From positions 1 through 64,000 of the forward strand of contig VYZB01000539.1 in assembly GCA_013397455.1 (NCBI GenBank): a stretch of DNA of 64,000 nt, written 5' to 3'. Below, piece by piece: positions 37,250 through 51,748 of the stretch; position 1 is the first letter of the stretch; each line of letters begins with the position of its first letter. Below the pieces are notes generated by a model. It searched no databases. It was not told the DNA's origin and worked only from the letters and a program-made list of their open reading frames with translations. Made by a program: the position numbers and the translations under genes. This stretch comes from Crotophaga sulcirostris (taxonomy: Eukaryota; Chordata; Aves; Cuculiformes; Crotophagidae).

Positions 37250-40200
37250 TTTTTAATGAACAAAACTATTAGAAGTGATTTATGCATGATACCAACTGTT
37301 TATTACATTTTTTTTTATTTATCCTCAAATACACATAATTTCTTTTTAATGAAGTAAAATTTTGGTTGCAAATCTGAAGATTCATTACAAGAAAATACAG
37401 CTCTAATCCCCTAAACACAGCAGTTTCAAAAATTAAGAGACCCATACTCATAGTTTCAAATATCTTTTAGCTTATGTATTTCTTTTTGGATAAAACATTC
37501 CTCTCTCATCTTTGTTTTTCATAATCACGGTGCTAGATCTTTGGTTTTTTTCCATTCTCTGTTCTCCTCTACCTCCTTCTTTTACAATTCTCTGCTTCCC
37601 CAAAATCTGACATTTTTTAGCAGTAATTTACCAAGCTTTTCTAAAGAAATACTAGTAGTATCTGCTTCAAATTTTTATGTAGGATTTTTTGCTTTGGATA
37701 GCTATTTTTCTTGGTAAAAATATTAGGTTTCATGTGGAATATGTCTCATATGCTTATTCTAAATGAGAGTTGCAGTTATTCCTACTAGCTTCAGAATACT
37801 TTAAACAGCCTCATCCATTTTTTTTCCAGCACAACAATATTATTTTAAAGAGACATGTAATTGTGTTGCTTTTTGAAAGCATTGTAAATTACGCACAATC
37901 AACAAAGCTATTATGTGACACTGCAGAATGTACAACTAATGAAAATGTAATCACCAGACCTTATCATTTTAGCTGAAGTTCTAATTTAATAATACAGTTT
38001 CATATCCCCAAGAGCCTTCTAACATTTATTTATCATGCCAATTTCCATTACCTAATCCAAAATAATTGTGTTGATTCTCCTAAATTATACTAATGGCATT
38101 CTGAAAAGATCTACAGTTTCAAAAGGTTCATGACAATGTACACATATACATCATATTAATATGTGCATGCTGTAGTATACCTCATTAACAAAAGGTTTTT
38201 AGAATTTATAATTTAACCTTGCAGTTGTACTCTTCTGTGACCAGGCCACAGATTAAATTCGTCTCTTACCTCCATAAGACAAAGTCTGAATCAAGAGAAC
38301 TGGATTTTCATCTGCTCTCTTCACTTCAGGTAGTTGCTCATTGACAATACGAATTTCACTTTCTTTATGCCCCACTTTTGAATCTCAGTTCAGCTTGAAA
38401 CTTAAGACTTTATTTCATAGTCATAAAATCAATAGCAAGGTTCCACAATATTATGAAAATATTTCAGAAATATTGCAAGACTTGGTCTTAATTGCCAAAA
38501 TGGCTTGCTGACTGAATCTACTTTTTACACAACCCACACCGCCTGTTGGAGGAGAGACGGAGATGCGAGTTGTCAGTGAGAAGGGCTGAATGTAGTTTCT
38601 TCTGAAAATAGAGTCTGGTTTTAACTCATTCACCTTCCATACACACCTCAATGCACAAAACAAAAAGTACATTGTGCTAAAGGAACTGCTGCAGAGAATA
38701 AACAATAAAAATTCGGTAGTAATAAATTCACAATATTTATTCAAGCACAGTCATATTTTCACTCTACTTCTAAACGTTAAGCTTCATTCTTGATGCATAG
38801 CTATACTGCTAGCCCCTTCTACCTTCCTTTTCCTATGCTGCAACATCCTCATTCACTTTCTGTTAAATGAGGATGAAAAACATAAATAATCCATCAGATT
38901 CTCCTCCAGCTTCTAAGAGAACTTCCTTCCCACTTACCTTTGTTATATACTGATTAGAATTTTATTTAGTGTAGCATAAGATTTTCATAAATGTTCTCTG
39001 TAGCTTTAGGGGGCACATATAACCACCACTTCAAACTGCATCATGTATTGTTGAGAGCCTCCGCAGTCAGCAGGATGACAAGAGCTTTTTAGGGCTCTAG
39101 GCTAAGCAAAGCACCCGGTTTATTTTGCCCTTATAACCATTCAAATCTCTACATAGGCTTCTCTGATTAAGTGGTTGTTTACTCACTCTTCGCAGGACAC
39201 TGATACGTGCATCCTTTTAAGTATCAGTCAGTGACAATGGTATTTAAAGCGTCCAAAGTTCAAAACGTAAATTGCTCAGATCTTTCTCCTAGTTAAAACT
39301 AACTAACAGTTGAATTGTAAATTATACCCTTTGCTTTCCAAAACAAGATGCCTGAAGTTAGTTCCTTGTTAGTTATAGATCTTCCTACTCTCCAAGCAAG
39401 ATGTCACAATTATTATAGAGTGTTTCAGTTTCCATTTAAAATAGATTATTTTCAGTGTGGTAAACTCCTCCTTCAGACCAATGTATTCATGTAAAGTACT
39501 TTAATTCAGTGAAAGTATGGACATAATCATTAAGAACAGGTACAAATGCTTTCTAAAAATAGGCGACAGTGATTTCACTTTTCAGTACTGGGGTCATAAA
39601 CAAAGTTCAGCTAGTATCAACGTGCAAATCATTTTAAAAAAAACTCTTAAATGAGCAGGAGCTAAAGAAATTTATTTGCTTGGTATTATATCAATTATTA
39701 CACTAACACTCTATCTTTTTTTTAATAATTGTTCTCCTTTTGGCATGTTATGTTCACAAAATGTGAAAATTTCCACAAAAATGTAGGGAACAATAAAAAA
39801 ATATTGAAAAATTTGTCTTCTTTTAACAGCTAGTATGTGCCTCAGTTGCTTTTTTACTTGCATTTAAAGTAATTCAGTGGAATAAAAGGAAGAGATCATA
39901 TAGTAGAAAGCATTTCAATGTCTTTTCTATTATATTATTTTGCTCATCTAGTACTGCAATATTTTGCTACATAATTCAGGTTTTCCTCACCTTGTATTCT
40001 TTTTAGCTCTAACTGAACTCAAGTTCAAGGGAAAGAGAATGAAAAAATATGATGGGTTGACATAATTTCACCTAACATTTTGGTTTCCACTTCTCAGGAA
40101 TTCTAGAGACTAAACTAAACATACTTAGGTATTTTGGAATGTATCATTGACTGTTAGCTGGGGCACAACAGTAAACCTGTACTATTTTTATCTACTTTGG

Positions 40201-40314
40201 ACATAATCATCTCTCACATAAAAGGTGCAGTTTAACAGACGCAGTAGAGGCCACTTTGGCCATTAGATTTTGCAGAAACTTCTCTTTAGATTTCTTTATA
40301 AACAAGTTATAACT
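37250..40314. other. AT-rich non-coding stretch, no gene seen
   Basis: About 3 kb of AT-rich sequence with no exon or repeat that I can name. A modestly GC-richer patch at about 39050-39130 is unassigned. Confidence 0.55.
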
Positions 40315-40690
40315 GTGAGGGCCCACACTGAAGCAGATTTTCCTGACAAGCGCAGCAGCACATGGAGGATGCACTCTGGAGCAGAATGAAGGGAAGCAGC
40401 AGAGAAACAATGTGCAGAGGAAGGAGACGCAGAAAGAAGCCGTTATGGACTGACTAGAGCCCTCCATTCCCCATCCCCTTGTGATGCCTGGGGAGGGGTA
40501 AGGTAAAGAAGTTGTAAATGAAAGGGTGCAGTTGAGCCTGGGAAGAAAGGAGAGGAGAGGCACTGTTTTAGTTTTTGTCTTTACTTGTTACATCCCTACT
40601 CCTTTTAATTGTAAAAAAATAAATTTTATTTTCCCTGAGTCCCCTTGGGGCTTCTTTAACTGAGGGCTACTGACATTGGATGGCTCGTGT
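40315..40690 (+). mobile_element. Avian ERV-type LTR (family A), 3' part, plus strand
   Basis: A plus-strand relative of the element at 13950-14836. Shared features are the CACACTGAAGCAG and CACTCTGGAGCAG units at 40324 and 40372 (48 bp apart), the block around CCCCATTCCCCATCCCC-like sequence near 40465, and the GAGCCTGGGAAGAAAGGAG stretch near 40535. The T-rich end carries a polyadenylation-type AATAAA at 40618-40623. The 5' part of the LTR seen in the 14-kb copy is missing. No retroviral genes flank it. The right boundary is uncertain and could extend towards 40790. Confidence 0.7.
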
Positions 40691-43600
40691 CTCAAAATTC
40701 TCTCCTATCTCTTCTCACCTAAGTGAACAAATCCATAGTGTTTACCAGGACCCATCCTGTGGTAGTTCCTGAACAGTTTTTGAGGTTTATTTAGGACAAT
40801 CCTAGCTGGTAGAGGCTGAAATCATAAGGTTCATGCCAATAAGTGAAGAGCAGAGACAGTAGTCAGCCAGTGCTCAAGCTTGCACCTTGGCAGAGTTTGC
40901 TTTATTAATAGAGAGGTACAGCACGAAATTTTCTCTGTAAAACCAGCTTCTCTTCTCCAGGCAGAATACATCCTAATCCCTCAGTCTCTCTTTACAAATC
41001 AAGAGCTGCAGCCCTTTAATTGACTCAGTACTGAGACCACTTCAACAGCTTTTGTTTGTATGAAAAGTATGAGCAGACTGATATTTGCAAACATTCATAA
41101 ACTTCTCTGTTTACTAGTATTAAGGTCCTTGGGTTAACCATGTTAGCAGCTTTTAAGAAAATTAAAAAATCTCTACATGTCCACTACAGAGTCATAGCAC
41201 GCTATGAGATCAACTAATGATGATTCTCTTCTGCTTCTCCCTATTGTTTCTTGGTATAAACTGGTTCTGTTTTGGTTTGGTTTATTTGTGGTTCACTGAA
41301 AGATGTCCATGGACATCTGGTATGTAAATGCAGGTGCAGAAATTTGGAAACTAGAGGAACATATGCTGTTTAAGAGAGGGTTCTTTAATATTCCTTCAAC
41401 ACACTATCCTAGCTAAGATGTTGAGACTGCCAGTTAGAAATTTCTTAGCCCAAACACCAGCTTCTGGATTGTTCTTCATCTAAGAAAATAACTTTTTCAC
41501 ACAAGTGGTCTGAACAATAGAAATAATATTTTTCTGAAGACTACTTACAAATGCTCTATAGCTCTGTATCACACCATTTCATCTAGATAGAGTTAGCACG
41601 AACTAGAGAAATAAGTTTGAATTTTAGTGAATAAAACCAGATTTTGCGTTACTCATAGTTCCTTTGGATTTTTTTTTTTTCCTTTTGACTCACTCAACTT
41701 GGCAGCCTGTCAGTCAGATACTTTCATCTAGATGTCCTTTAGATTTCTCATACTCTTTGCACTCCAGTTCTTTAGAATCAGAAACTATTTTTGAACCAAA
41801 AGAAACAAAGGACTTCATCAATATACCAATCACACAAGTCTAGGTTACATTATGATTTTGTCAATGGAATGTTTGATATGGTAAATTGTCTGAGGCTGAG
41901 AAGAAAACTCTCCCCTTCCCAAAAATGCCTGTTTGCTTGGGTTTTGGGGATTTTTTTGGTTTGTTTGTTTGGTTTTGTTTTTTTAATATGTGCTCACATT
42001 GCCCCTCTTTCCTTAATTTTGGATAGATTTTCCAATTTCCTTTATTTTAATGCAGTATTTTAAATCCTCTTGCTTATCTTATTTGTCCTTCAGTCAGCTA
42101 AGAGATCTAAGTTGCAGCATTTTGTCTGCAGTTGATGGTTTAAATTAATCCACCTATCTTAAAAGTAATGAGAAGTAAATTTCTTGAATTGTTTTTTCTT
42201 AACACTGTTTCTATAATGAACATAAATTATCATAAATTTACTTTCACTCTGCCAGCATAATGTTTACATTTCTCTGTAAGAAGTTTACGGGAAAGACTTT
42301 GAATTTTTAGAAATGTTATGATCTTTCTTGAGGGAATTTTTTTTATCTGTTTCCCTTTTCAATTTGTTAAAGAATCGAAGCAAGAAAATGGACATCTCAA
42401 AGTGTGAATATTTTCATTTCACTCTGGTTTTGTCTTCTTTGTACTTTACATCTGTAAGCTTAACTCTGTAACTGAGAAATGCCTCTCAAGAGAACTGTGT
42501 TCAAACCAGAAGGTCGCTCCAACATATTTTAATTTGACACAACTTATATTTTCTTTATGAAAATTTTGCACCATTTGCACAAAGCAGAAGAAAAAGGTGA
42601 ATTTCAGCACTGAAAATCTATAAGCTATAGACATAAATAAGAAGGTGATCTGATGTAACAAGGGAATAATATTTTGCATATTTAGAGGGGAAAAAATGAT
42701 GCACTTTTTAAAGACATAAAATAACTTTTACTACAGAGTGACCTTAAGTGTTTGTAATCTATAGATTTTTCTAAAAATTCTGCTGACAAACTTACTTATC
42801 GGCAAGTATCTACTCAAATGATGCTCAACAGTCCTTACCTTTCTTCCAAAGAGTGATCTCTGGAGTTGTTAACTAACATATTCACCTTGTACAGAGCCTG
42901 AGAACTCCTCCACCATATTTTTTTTCTAGAATGACCCGAATTCCTGACTATTATTTCTGTCTCTGTTCTGACTGTATTATTTCAATATTTGTTCAGGAGT
43001 CAGCTGACTCTCTGCTGTCCTCTATAGAAAACTGAACAAAAGAGAAACATCTGCATAAAATGGGTGACTGTAGTTACCCAGAGTCATGCTACCTGTATAC
43101 AGAAGAACAGTAGAGAGAAAGATATCTGAAAAATCTTTGCTGAAAAACATAACCCGAAGGCCTGTTTTTGCCTTCAGAACTGAAACAAACTCCTACTGAC
43201 TGTTTATATTTCTGTAATCTGTATTTTGAAAATATTTCACCTTTGGAGTCCTATCTTCCTAAAGCTGGAAATGGCTGTTGCAACAAACTAAAATTATATA
43301 TTTTGAAGTGACGGTCAAAAAGTTACCTGTGAAAGATCTTATAAGTTCAGCTACAGTTAGACAGAGTTTAAGAAAAAAATAAAGAAAATGAAAAAACAAA
43401 AGCCAGCAGTTGGCAGATTCTGAGTGGTGAATAATTTTTTTCTGAAATTATTTTAATTCACAGTTGAAGTGGTTGAACCACTGTATTCTGAAAGCAGATA
43501 TTAATTCTTAATTAATTACTAGAACAATAGAGGATTTAATAATGATATTCTCACTGAAGAACATGTTGCACCATTCATCCACCTTTGTTATCGCCATGTG

Positions 43601-43697
43601 GTAAATAAAAAATAGCTTCATCTCTCAGTATATACTCTTGTCTCATTCATCATATCTAGTGTATTCTAATCGAAATGACTTTTATTCAAAAGACCAC
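40691..43697. other. AT-rich non-coding stretch, no gene seen
   Basis: No exon or large repeat recognised. G/T-rich tracts occur near 41264-41290 and at 41941-41985. A patch at about 40855-40990 is somewhat less AT-rich and may be a diverged LTR continuation. Confidence 0.55.
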
Positions 43698-44220
43698 TGA
43701 TTACATAGAATACTTCAGGTTGAAAGAGACCTCATGAGATCTCTAGTCCAACATTTTGCTCAACGCAGCATCAACTATTAACTAAGTCCAGGTTGTTCAA
43801 AGCTTTGTGCTTTGGGGTCTCAAAAATCTAGTACAGAGAATGACAACCCCTCTAGACAACCTGTTCCATTGCTCAGCTGTTTTCATTGTGAATATATTTT
43901 GTTCCTAATATCAGGTCAGAACCTCTCTTGTTTCATCTTATGGCTATTGTTTCTTCTTTCTATGCACCTCCTCAAACAGACTGTCTTTTTATTTTCAATA
44001 ATTTCCTCAAGTATTGGAAGTTGTTATAGATTCTGCCATATCCACCAGAGACTGCCTGTGCTGAACAAGTCCAGTTTTCTCAACCTCTCTTCATGCGGGA
44101 AGTGCTCTAGAACCTGAGCATGCTCCTGGCCCCATGAGGAACTTCCTCCAAGATTATCAACATCTTTCTTTTACTTGGCAGGCCCAAGCTGGATGTATTA
44201 CAGATGTTGCCTAATAAATG
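43698..44220 (-). mobile_element. CR1 LINE, old 3' end copy
   Basis: Read on the minus strand this is a diverged CR1 3' end. The left boundary shows ACATAGAATACTTCAGGTTG followed by a decayed A-G-A-G-A-C-C-T block. Inside are recognisable CR1 ORF2 C-terminal stretches, many substitutions and several frames. No intact terminal 8-bp array remains. The divergence suggests an old insertion. Confidence 0.75.
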
Positions 44221-44599
44221 ATTAATGAAAAGGAATAACCTATGAGTACTTTCATGCTCCTATTCGAGTGGATATGTTCCAGCTGATACAGGTAAGCATG
44301 CTCCATCTTTCCTTGATGCCCAGATACGTTGCTGACTCAAATGTAACTTCCTGTTTACTGTACCCTAGGTTCTTATCAAAATAATTGTTCCCAGCCAGTC
44401 GTTCCCTGTTTGTACCACTCCAAAAAGTAAACCAGGAGAAAACAATTTTCACAGTCTCACTTTTGTACAAAATAGTAAGCATAAACAGATTTAAGGTAAC
44501 CTTTTTTTTTCGGGGTAAATTATAAATTCAGTTAAAATAACTTTCATAAATGTAAGTAATGTTAAGCTCAGACTGAGGATCAACTGTATGCTTTGTTCA

Positions 44600-44995
44600 A
44601 AGAGTTACAGAATGGTTGAGATTGGAAAACACATTTGGAGGTCATCTGGACTGACATCCTCAATAAGTTCACCTAGAGACGTTTACGCAGGACCATGTGC
44701 AAACAAAATGCATTCGTGCCAGTGCTCAGTCACTATCACAGTAAAAGAAGCTTTTCTGTATGTTCAGATAGAACCTCCTGTGTTTCAGTTTGTGTCTCAT
44801 CACTGAAAAAAGCCTGGTTCCACTTACTTCTTGCTCTCCATTCAGATATTTATATACATTGATAACATCTTGCCTGAGATGACTTTGCTCTACTGTAAAC
44901 AGTCCTGGCTCTCTCAGCCCTTCCTCATAAGAGAGATGCTCCAGGACCTTAATCATCTTCATGGTCCTTTATTGGACTTCTAGGAACTTATTATG
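44600..44995 (-). mobile_element. CR1 LINE, old 3' end copy
   Basis: On the minus strand, an open frame at 44962-44726 preserves the CR1 ORF2 motif order: KMIKVLEHLSYEEGLREPGL, then LRQDVINVYKYLNG and RLFSVMRH. The 3' end lies at about 44605 (ACAGAATGGTTGAGATTGGA on the plus strand). It stands about 380 bp from the other minus-strand copy, with AT-rich DNA between, so the two are best read as separate insertions. Confidence 0.8.
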
Positions 44996-45906
44996 CTTAT
45001 TGCTGTTTCTATAAAAGAAACACAAATTATAACAACACTATATGGCTGTAATAATTATCTTCACCAAACATAAGTATGTCTGTTCAGGAACTTGTCACAA
45101 TCATTTTACTATTTTAAGAATCTTCCAAATCCACACTTTTTTTCAAAGCTGGTATTCTACTTAATTATTATATATAAACAAATAACCTTCCTCAAGCTGC
45201 TCTACTTGTGGCAGAAACCTCCACCCTCCAAAAAGAACATTAAAATCCCATGGGATACAATGGAGAACTGCGTGCATAACTCACATGCATAACTCCTTTT
45301 CTCACTAGTCCTGAAAACTCACTTAATCAGAGAACATGGTAGGGAAAAACAGTTGCAAATACAGTAATCAAAAGTGTCTCTGCACATGCTTGTTAATGTG
45401 ATTAATATTTGTTGTAGTTTTTAGATGTTGATGGGGCCATTCAAGGAAAAATTATTAAGAGGTTATGTTTTGTTGCAGGTTGGAGATGACTGAAGATTGT
45501 TTATACACCTAGAGAGATATCTGGTTAGAGGGCAATTGCCATTTCTAGCACCTGTGTTGACTATAGAGTTCATAGTGAATTGTCACCAGGCTCCTTTAAA
45601 AAGTTAAACCCAACCTTTCAGAGAGACAGAGCTGAGGGTTTTTTGCATCCTTATGTGACACTAGCCATGCCTGTAAGGAAGAGAGAGTTCCTTATTGAAG
45701 TAGAATACAGTAGAAATAAAAAGAGCAGCTGTGTATTTCAGTTTCAATAGCTAAAAAAGGTTTTAAGCTGTTGGTTGTGATGCTTCTTAGATTTAGGGGA
45801 CATTTGTTTTGATTTAGAGTTCTACCATGTTTAAAACTCTGAGTACTAAGGGTGTATGTCTATAGATACGTGCTGAAGTATATAATTTTTATTATGATTC
45901 ATGGAT

Positions 45907-46008
45907 GCAGGTATATTTTTGAATATGTGCTGTCTGAAAGTTACCCATATTGCTTAAGCAGGTATATTTTCTAGAATGTGGTGTCTGAAAGATAACCATA
46001 TTGTTCTC
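45907..46008. repeat. 51-bp two-copy tandem duplication
   Basis: Two diverged copies (45907-45957 and 45958-46008) both begin GCAGGTATATTTT, share GTGTCTGAAAG or GCTGTCTGAAAG in the middle and end CCATATTG plus five bases. Exact period 51 bp. Confidence 0.85.
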
Positions 46009-49000
46009 AAAAATCATAATGTGGAGTGTTTACAAAGTTTTCAAATTGCTATGGTCTTTTTTCAGACTTTCTTCCTGCGAAATTAGAACACTGTTTTGTC
46101 CTTAGATACTTAGTAGGCCTTAGGGAATATTTACTAGGTTTTAATAAAAAAAATTGCACATTATATTTGTGTCATTTTCTTATAATTTTGGACTGCATTT
46201 CAGCAGTAAGTTAAGGCATGATGCACAAAAATAAAAGGAGAGAGAGGGAGCAGCAGCCACTTGGAATATTACTTCAAGACTACCTACTGTTGCAAAAATA
46301 GCTTTGTAGTAATCTTGATACCTAGAATATAGAACCCACAGGAAGTTATGAGTGCCACAGATTGCTCATTTATTTAGCAAGCTTAATTTTTACATAGTGG
46401 AATCCATAGTTCTAAATTTTCACCTGTGAAGAAAACAAAGCAAATTAAAATGTATTTTTAGATTACATTAGATTATTAGATTTACAATACCTTCAAAGCA
46501 TGCCGAGATAACTATAATTCAGAAGTAAAAGTCGTATTACACAGACAGAACTATAGGGTGTGTGTTTTATTACATGGTATTCTGTGAGCCCTTCTTAGGT
46601 TTCTACAACATATTGAAATTATTATGGAAGAAAAATGAGAAGTGACAGCGTTAGGAAAAATCATGGCTAACCCTTGGAACAAGGACTATGCAAAAAGCTG
46701 TACTTTGTTGGCTAGAAATTTTGAAATTCAAAACCTAAAATATAAAGTAGAGTTGGGCCTGAGGATCCTGAGATGTCAGAACAAAGTACTACGAGCCCCT
46801 CGTCCACATTATTTTCATGTCAGAGTCAGATAGAGATACACATTTATGTTTTAAATCTAGAGAGATCGTTACTACCTCATCTGATCTTCAGCAGAGCAAA
46901 AGCCTAGGACCTCCAAAACCTGTAATCTAATTGCAAATGTAATTTCAGAGTAAGGTATCTCATATATAAGTGGCTTGTTTCTGACAACTGCACTTGAATA
47001 TAACATTATATATAACATATAACACTGACCTACAGCTGTAGCTAGTATCACTGGTTTGGGTTGTTTGCATTTTTTTGTGTGTGTCCTGCTGAGTTAGGGG
47101 GCAATTTGTCAGCAACATGGGAACCAACAGTTTAATTTTTGTAACTGTTTTCTAGGTGTCCCAGTTTCTTTGCAGTTCTCACTTCCAGGAGTAAGTTCTT
47201 ATCTTATATCAGTCAGTTGTAGCAGTACTTTCAGATTCATAAATGTATTCATGAAGGGAAACAGGAAATCAATTCCAAATTGTCAGTAAGAGGTACATTC
47301 AGGATTACTTGCAGTTTCCACAGAGTGCTGATTTTCTGTGTGTGATAAATGTATGGAGAGTCAAAATGCCCTACAATTAGTCTATAGTTTTTTACTCCCT
47401 TTACAACCTACCAATGATCAGGGTTAATTTGATTTGATTTCTAGGGGGTCTTTTGTTCACTGTAATCTTAGTAAGGAAGGTAGGTCTTAAATCAATGAGT
47501 TCTTAGCCAGCGGCATCATATACCATTTTGACTGACTGTACTAACTCTCTTGCCTTTTACAGTCTTTCCCAAAAGCATCGCAGAATTCATCACTCATTTG
47601 CTTATGCTTGTTGGTAAAGTAAAAACAGTATTCAGAGATATTCTTCAGTCTTTAATAAACATTTTGTTTATGTTCTGCTAAAAATATCTGATTGCCTCTC
47701 ATATATATTTTTACATTTAAATTTATTGGTTAGGAACAAAATGGTGTTGCACAAACATGTGTACAGGATTTGTGAATACCAGGAGTTGAGGTTTTTAGGT
47801 TTTTAAGAAAAGACTTTAGTTCACATTTTAAAATAGTATTTTCCTTCTCTAACTAGTGAAGATTTTTGTCTGTGTTGTGAGTATACTCTGGTGCACCTGC
47901 CCTTTGTCTAGAGGTCAATGTACTACAAAGTGCTGTGTGTTTAATTATATTTTGTGTACCCTGTTATCTTTAGCAGTCAGTTCTTATTATAAAGAATTGT
48001 TTTGTTGCCAGTAGAGGGAGCACAAATCATTGGATTTTACCAGACGAATGAAAATAACAGCATCTTTTTTACATTCCAAATGTGGTTTTATTTAGTTCAT
48101 TAACAAGGAATGGTTAGTTTTTAATTAAATAATCAAGATAATCAAACTTAAAACTGTTTCATTATTACGGTCATTCTGAAAGTATTAGTGTGTCACTTTT
48201 ATGAATATTTAGGGTGAGGTACCTGGAAGTAATTTTCTTTCAATGACAAAATTATTGCCTGACATTAGTCATCTGCTCAAGTTCTTTTAAACAGTCCTTT
48301 AAAATCAGTTTGTACATAATCTAAAGTCAGTCCTTACCTACTTAACCTTTAAAATCTGCAATAATATCACTCAAAGGGGATCACCAGAATAAAAATATAT
48401 TTAGTATAACAATTAATATCTTACACAGTGGTTTTCCTTTTAAAAATTTCCACTGAAAATATATTTCGTTTTACCATGTAGAATTTATGTTTTCACAGGG
48501 AAAAGTATTTGAGAAACTTAGAAATTAGTTATTAAATTACAGTATGCTTGAAAATAGCATTGTTTATCTGTTTTTTCTACATTTTCATAGCTTGTATTGG
48601 AATGAACTTTTATCACTCTTTTGCAATACAAGCTGGCAAGCTGCAGGGAGTCTTATTGTGTAGGTTCTTCTAGAGCTGCATTTTATGTTTTGATTTTTTT
48701 TGTACATTTTTCCTTTATAAACTATAGTAGATAAATCAGCCGAACATCCCAAACAATAGTTTCTGTAGGAGTTACAGCTACTTGACAACTGAAGACCTAT
48801 ACTTTTTGCAGTATCTAATACATTTGTTTAGCATTATAACAATAGGACAATTAAGATTATTTAACTCCAAGTGGATCTTTTTTTGACCAGTAATAAATCA
48901 CTACCAAAACCCAGAATAGTCTGTAAAAGCTATGCTAGGTATGGTTCAAGCTCCCAAGCCAACATATCCCTGTTAAAAAATAAATGGCAATCGATCACAG

Positions 49001-51726
49001 ATTATGGTTTAATATCACATAAAGGAGCTGTATTATTTTGTTCTTATGTACGTTTGTTAACATGGGCTATAAAGCATACACATATCATATTAATTTCAGT
49101 GTAATTGGTTTATCCATATACATTTAATAAAACAACACTTCTATGATTATGAAGTTAAATAATTTGAAAATTAGTCTTATGGAGGATCCTGAGCATACTG
49201 TAATACTTTTTGTTCCTGCTCTTTTTCTTTTAAAAAATATCTACCATTTCTATTTCTGTGAAAACCCAACACAAACATCACATGCATATTTACTCAGTGC
49301 TATTGACACAGCTCTCTACTATTTTATATGCCTCTATATTTTTATATATTTTTAGCACACAAGGAAGTAGCACACTGTGACTTCTGTGTCAAATTTTACA
49401 TTAGGATACAAAAATAAACCTCTTGCATATACTTTTCTAAAAGCAAAGGAAGATGTTTTCACAGCTGAACCTTTTAACTCTCAACATTTTTTAATACTCC
49501 TGCTGCCAGAAAACCTACCTGACTCTCTTCTTATATCTAGCTACTACCCTTAGATTTGTGTGTTGTATCTTTTGACTACAAGACGACGAAACAGTACCTA
49601 AGCAGGCAGCAAAAAAAATTCAACTTTTCCTATTTCTGTTCCAGCTATTTTTTTCCAGAAAAAGGCAATGAAAGCCTTTTTTAACAGAAATTATTTTTTA
49701 AAACATAAAAATCACAGTTCTTAAAGCATTTTAAATGCATTAGCATACATTTCTAATAGAACTTTCTCTAGTATTTCTTGCGGTCTGGGGATTTATTTTC
49801 TGCTCTATGGACACCCTCTGTATTTTGAACCGGAGCACTCATGGAGTGCATATTACAAATAAAATCCTACCTTTGATTTTTTTTCTCCATGTGGGAAAAT
49901 AACCTGCTAGAGCAAGCCTCTCCTGTCTGAATGTAATTTCAATATTTTCCAGAGGTTAAGGTGTGTGTTGAAATCTCATTGAGGATTAAGAGTGCATATA
50001 TTCATGGATCTAAGAAGATATACGTGTATATATAAGTTTAATAAAATAGACATGAAAAATGTAAGTTATTTAAAGATTTAAAGGTTATTCTATTTTCTTT
50101 AAAAATATTCTGCTGTAATTTAAAGAGAAAGCAATAGAGACTTATATTTTCCAGATTACTTTCAGCATAGATATTTAAGCAACAAAAGTGATCAATGATT
50201 AAAACTTGTATTTCATGATGTCTGAACAGAGTTTTGGTGCATGACTTACAAAACTGCAAAAATTATTTAAAAATGTATTTATTGTTTCATTTTTATATTC
50301 CTGCCAAAATGGTTTGATAGTTTTCATGGGTTTTTTAGAAGACTGAAAATATCTGCATGAAAGGTAAGAGATAATCCATTCCTCTCCAAAGCTGAAGATA
50401 GAAGTTGATGCAGAGGGAGAAGAAAAAAACAAAGGAACAGCCTGAGTGGGAAAACATTATCCCCATTTTTCAGATGAAAAACTGGAACGTGTTTTTCAAT
50501 TGGTTTGTCTACTGAGAGGTCTAGAGGGTGCAACAAGCTTGACATTTGAAAGACTGAGGGAAATTTCTTCATGTACCGCTGTGAAGGGGAAGTAGTACTC
50601 TGAGGATACAGACTAGTACTTCTGAAAATTAAGTAATAGATTTCTCATTCTGTTTTCTTGTAATGAGAACAAAAAAAATCTCAAATATCCCTTTATAAAA
50701 GGACATTAAAAAGTCATGAATGCATTTCTCAAGAAATTTGAAAATTAAACAGAACACAGATGTTCCTTAGTAGAAATCATAATTTCTATTAAGTAGTGCA
50801 TTTTATAAGAGGTTTTTCTATTCATTTTCTTTTCAATTCATTTGCCACAACTTTCCCTCTTTTTTTTTTCCCTGCTCTAAGACATAAGCTTTGGGCAATT
50901 ACTCCCCAAGTACGATTTTGCTGTCCTAAGATTTCCTGTTAAATAACTGTCTTTCAGTTCTACAGTTCTGTTGTTTTTATCTACCCTTGATTCATTTCTC
51001 TCATTTTATTTTTTCTACTTTTTTAAATGCCTTTACCTCAGTACTTTTTGTCTATTCTTTCTGAAAAGTCTCTTCCCCACCTGCTGCCCTCATATCTTCG
51101 TATAAACAGGTAATGACTATCCAGTCCTAAATATTTTTTCCCTAGCACTTTCTGTTAACAAAAAACATCCTTTTCCAAGATGAGGATTAAAATTAACTCT
51201 CAAAGAAGAGCCCTCACTCTCAGGAAGTATGAAAGTCAGAACCACCTCAACAGCACTATAAGGATTTCTGTGTATCTCTTAAGATGACTGATAAGCACAT
51301 AACTCAGTAATTCATATTTCTCCTACTTTTTGCCACCTTTACTTTTCTAGAATGACAAATATAAATCTTGGGAGTCATAATGAACCTGAAACCTTTAGAA
51401 ATACAACTATTCTAAAGTAATTTCACTTAAATTTCCTCAGAGAAAGACAATCGATACAGTTCTAAAAGTAGTGTAATATAGAAGAGACTGGTATCTCAAG
51501 CTCCTATATTAATCTTCATTATGAATTAGTTTTAGAATGCTCATCCTGTTCGTGCATCTGACAGAGTTTGACTATTAATCTTAGTAACCATACAACTGGG
51601 CTTTTATTCTAGGTTTGTTCTGCGCCTTTCAAAGAATAAATAAAGAGTTGATGGATTTCTGCACCCACTTCTTTTTTTGTTTTGAGAGTCAGAACAACTG
51701 AGTAAGAATCACATCGGTCACACCAA

Positions 51727-51748
51727 TCTCTCTCTGTCTCTCTCTCTC
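51727..51748. repeat. (TC)n microsatellite
   Basis: TC dinucleotide run interrupted once by TG. Confidence 0.85.

Noticed and set aside
46642..46833. 63-codon open frame as a small gene
   Set aside because: No domain and no conserved-looking pattern. Its length is within chance expectation for a window this size.
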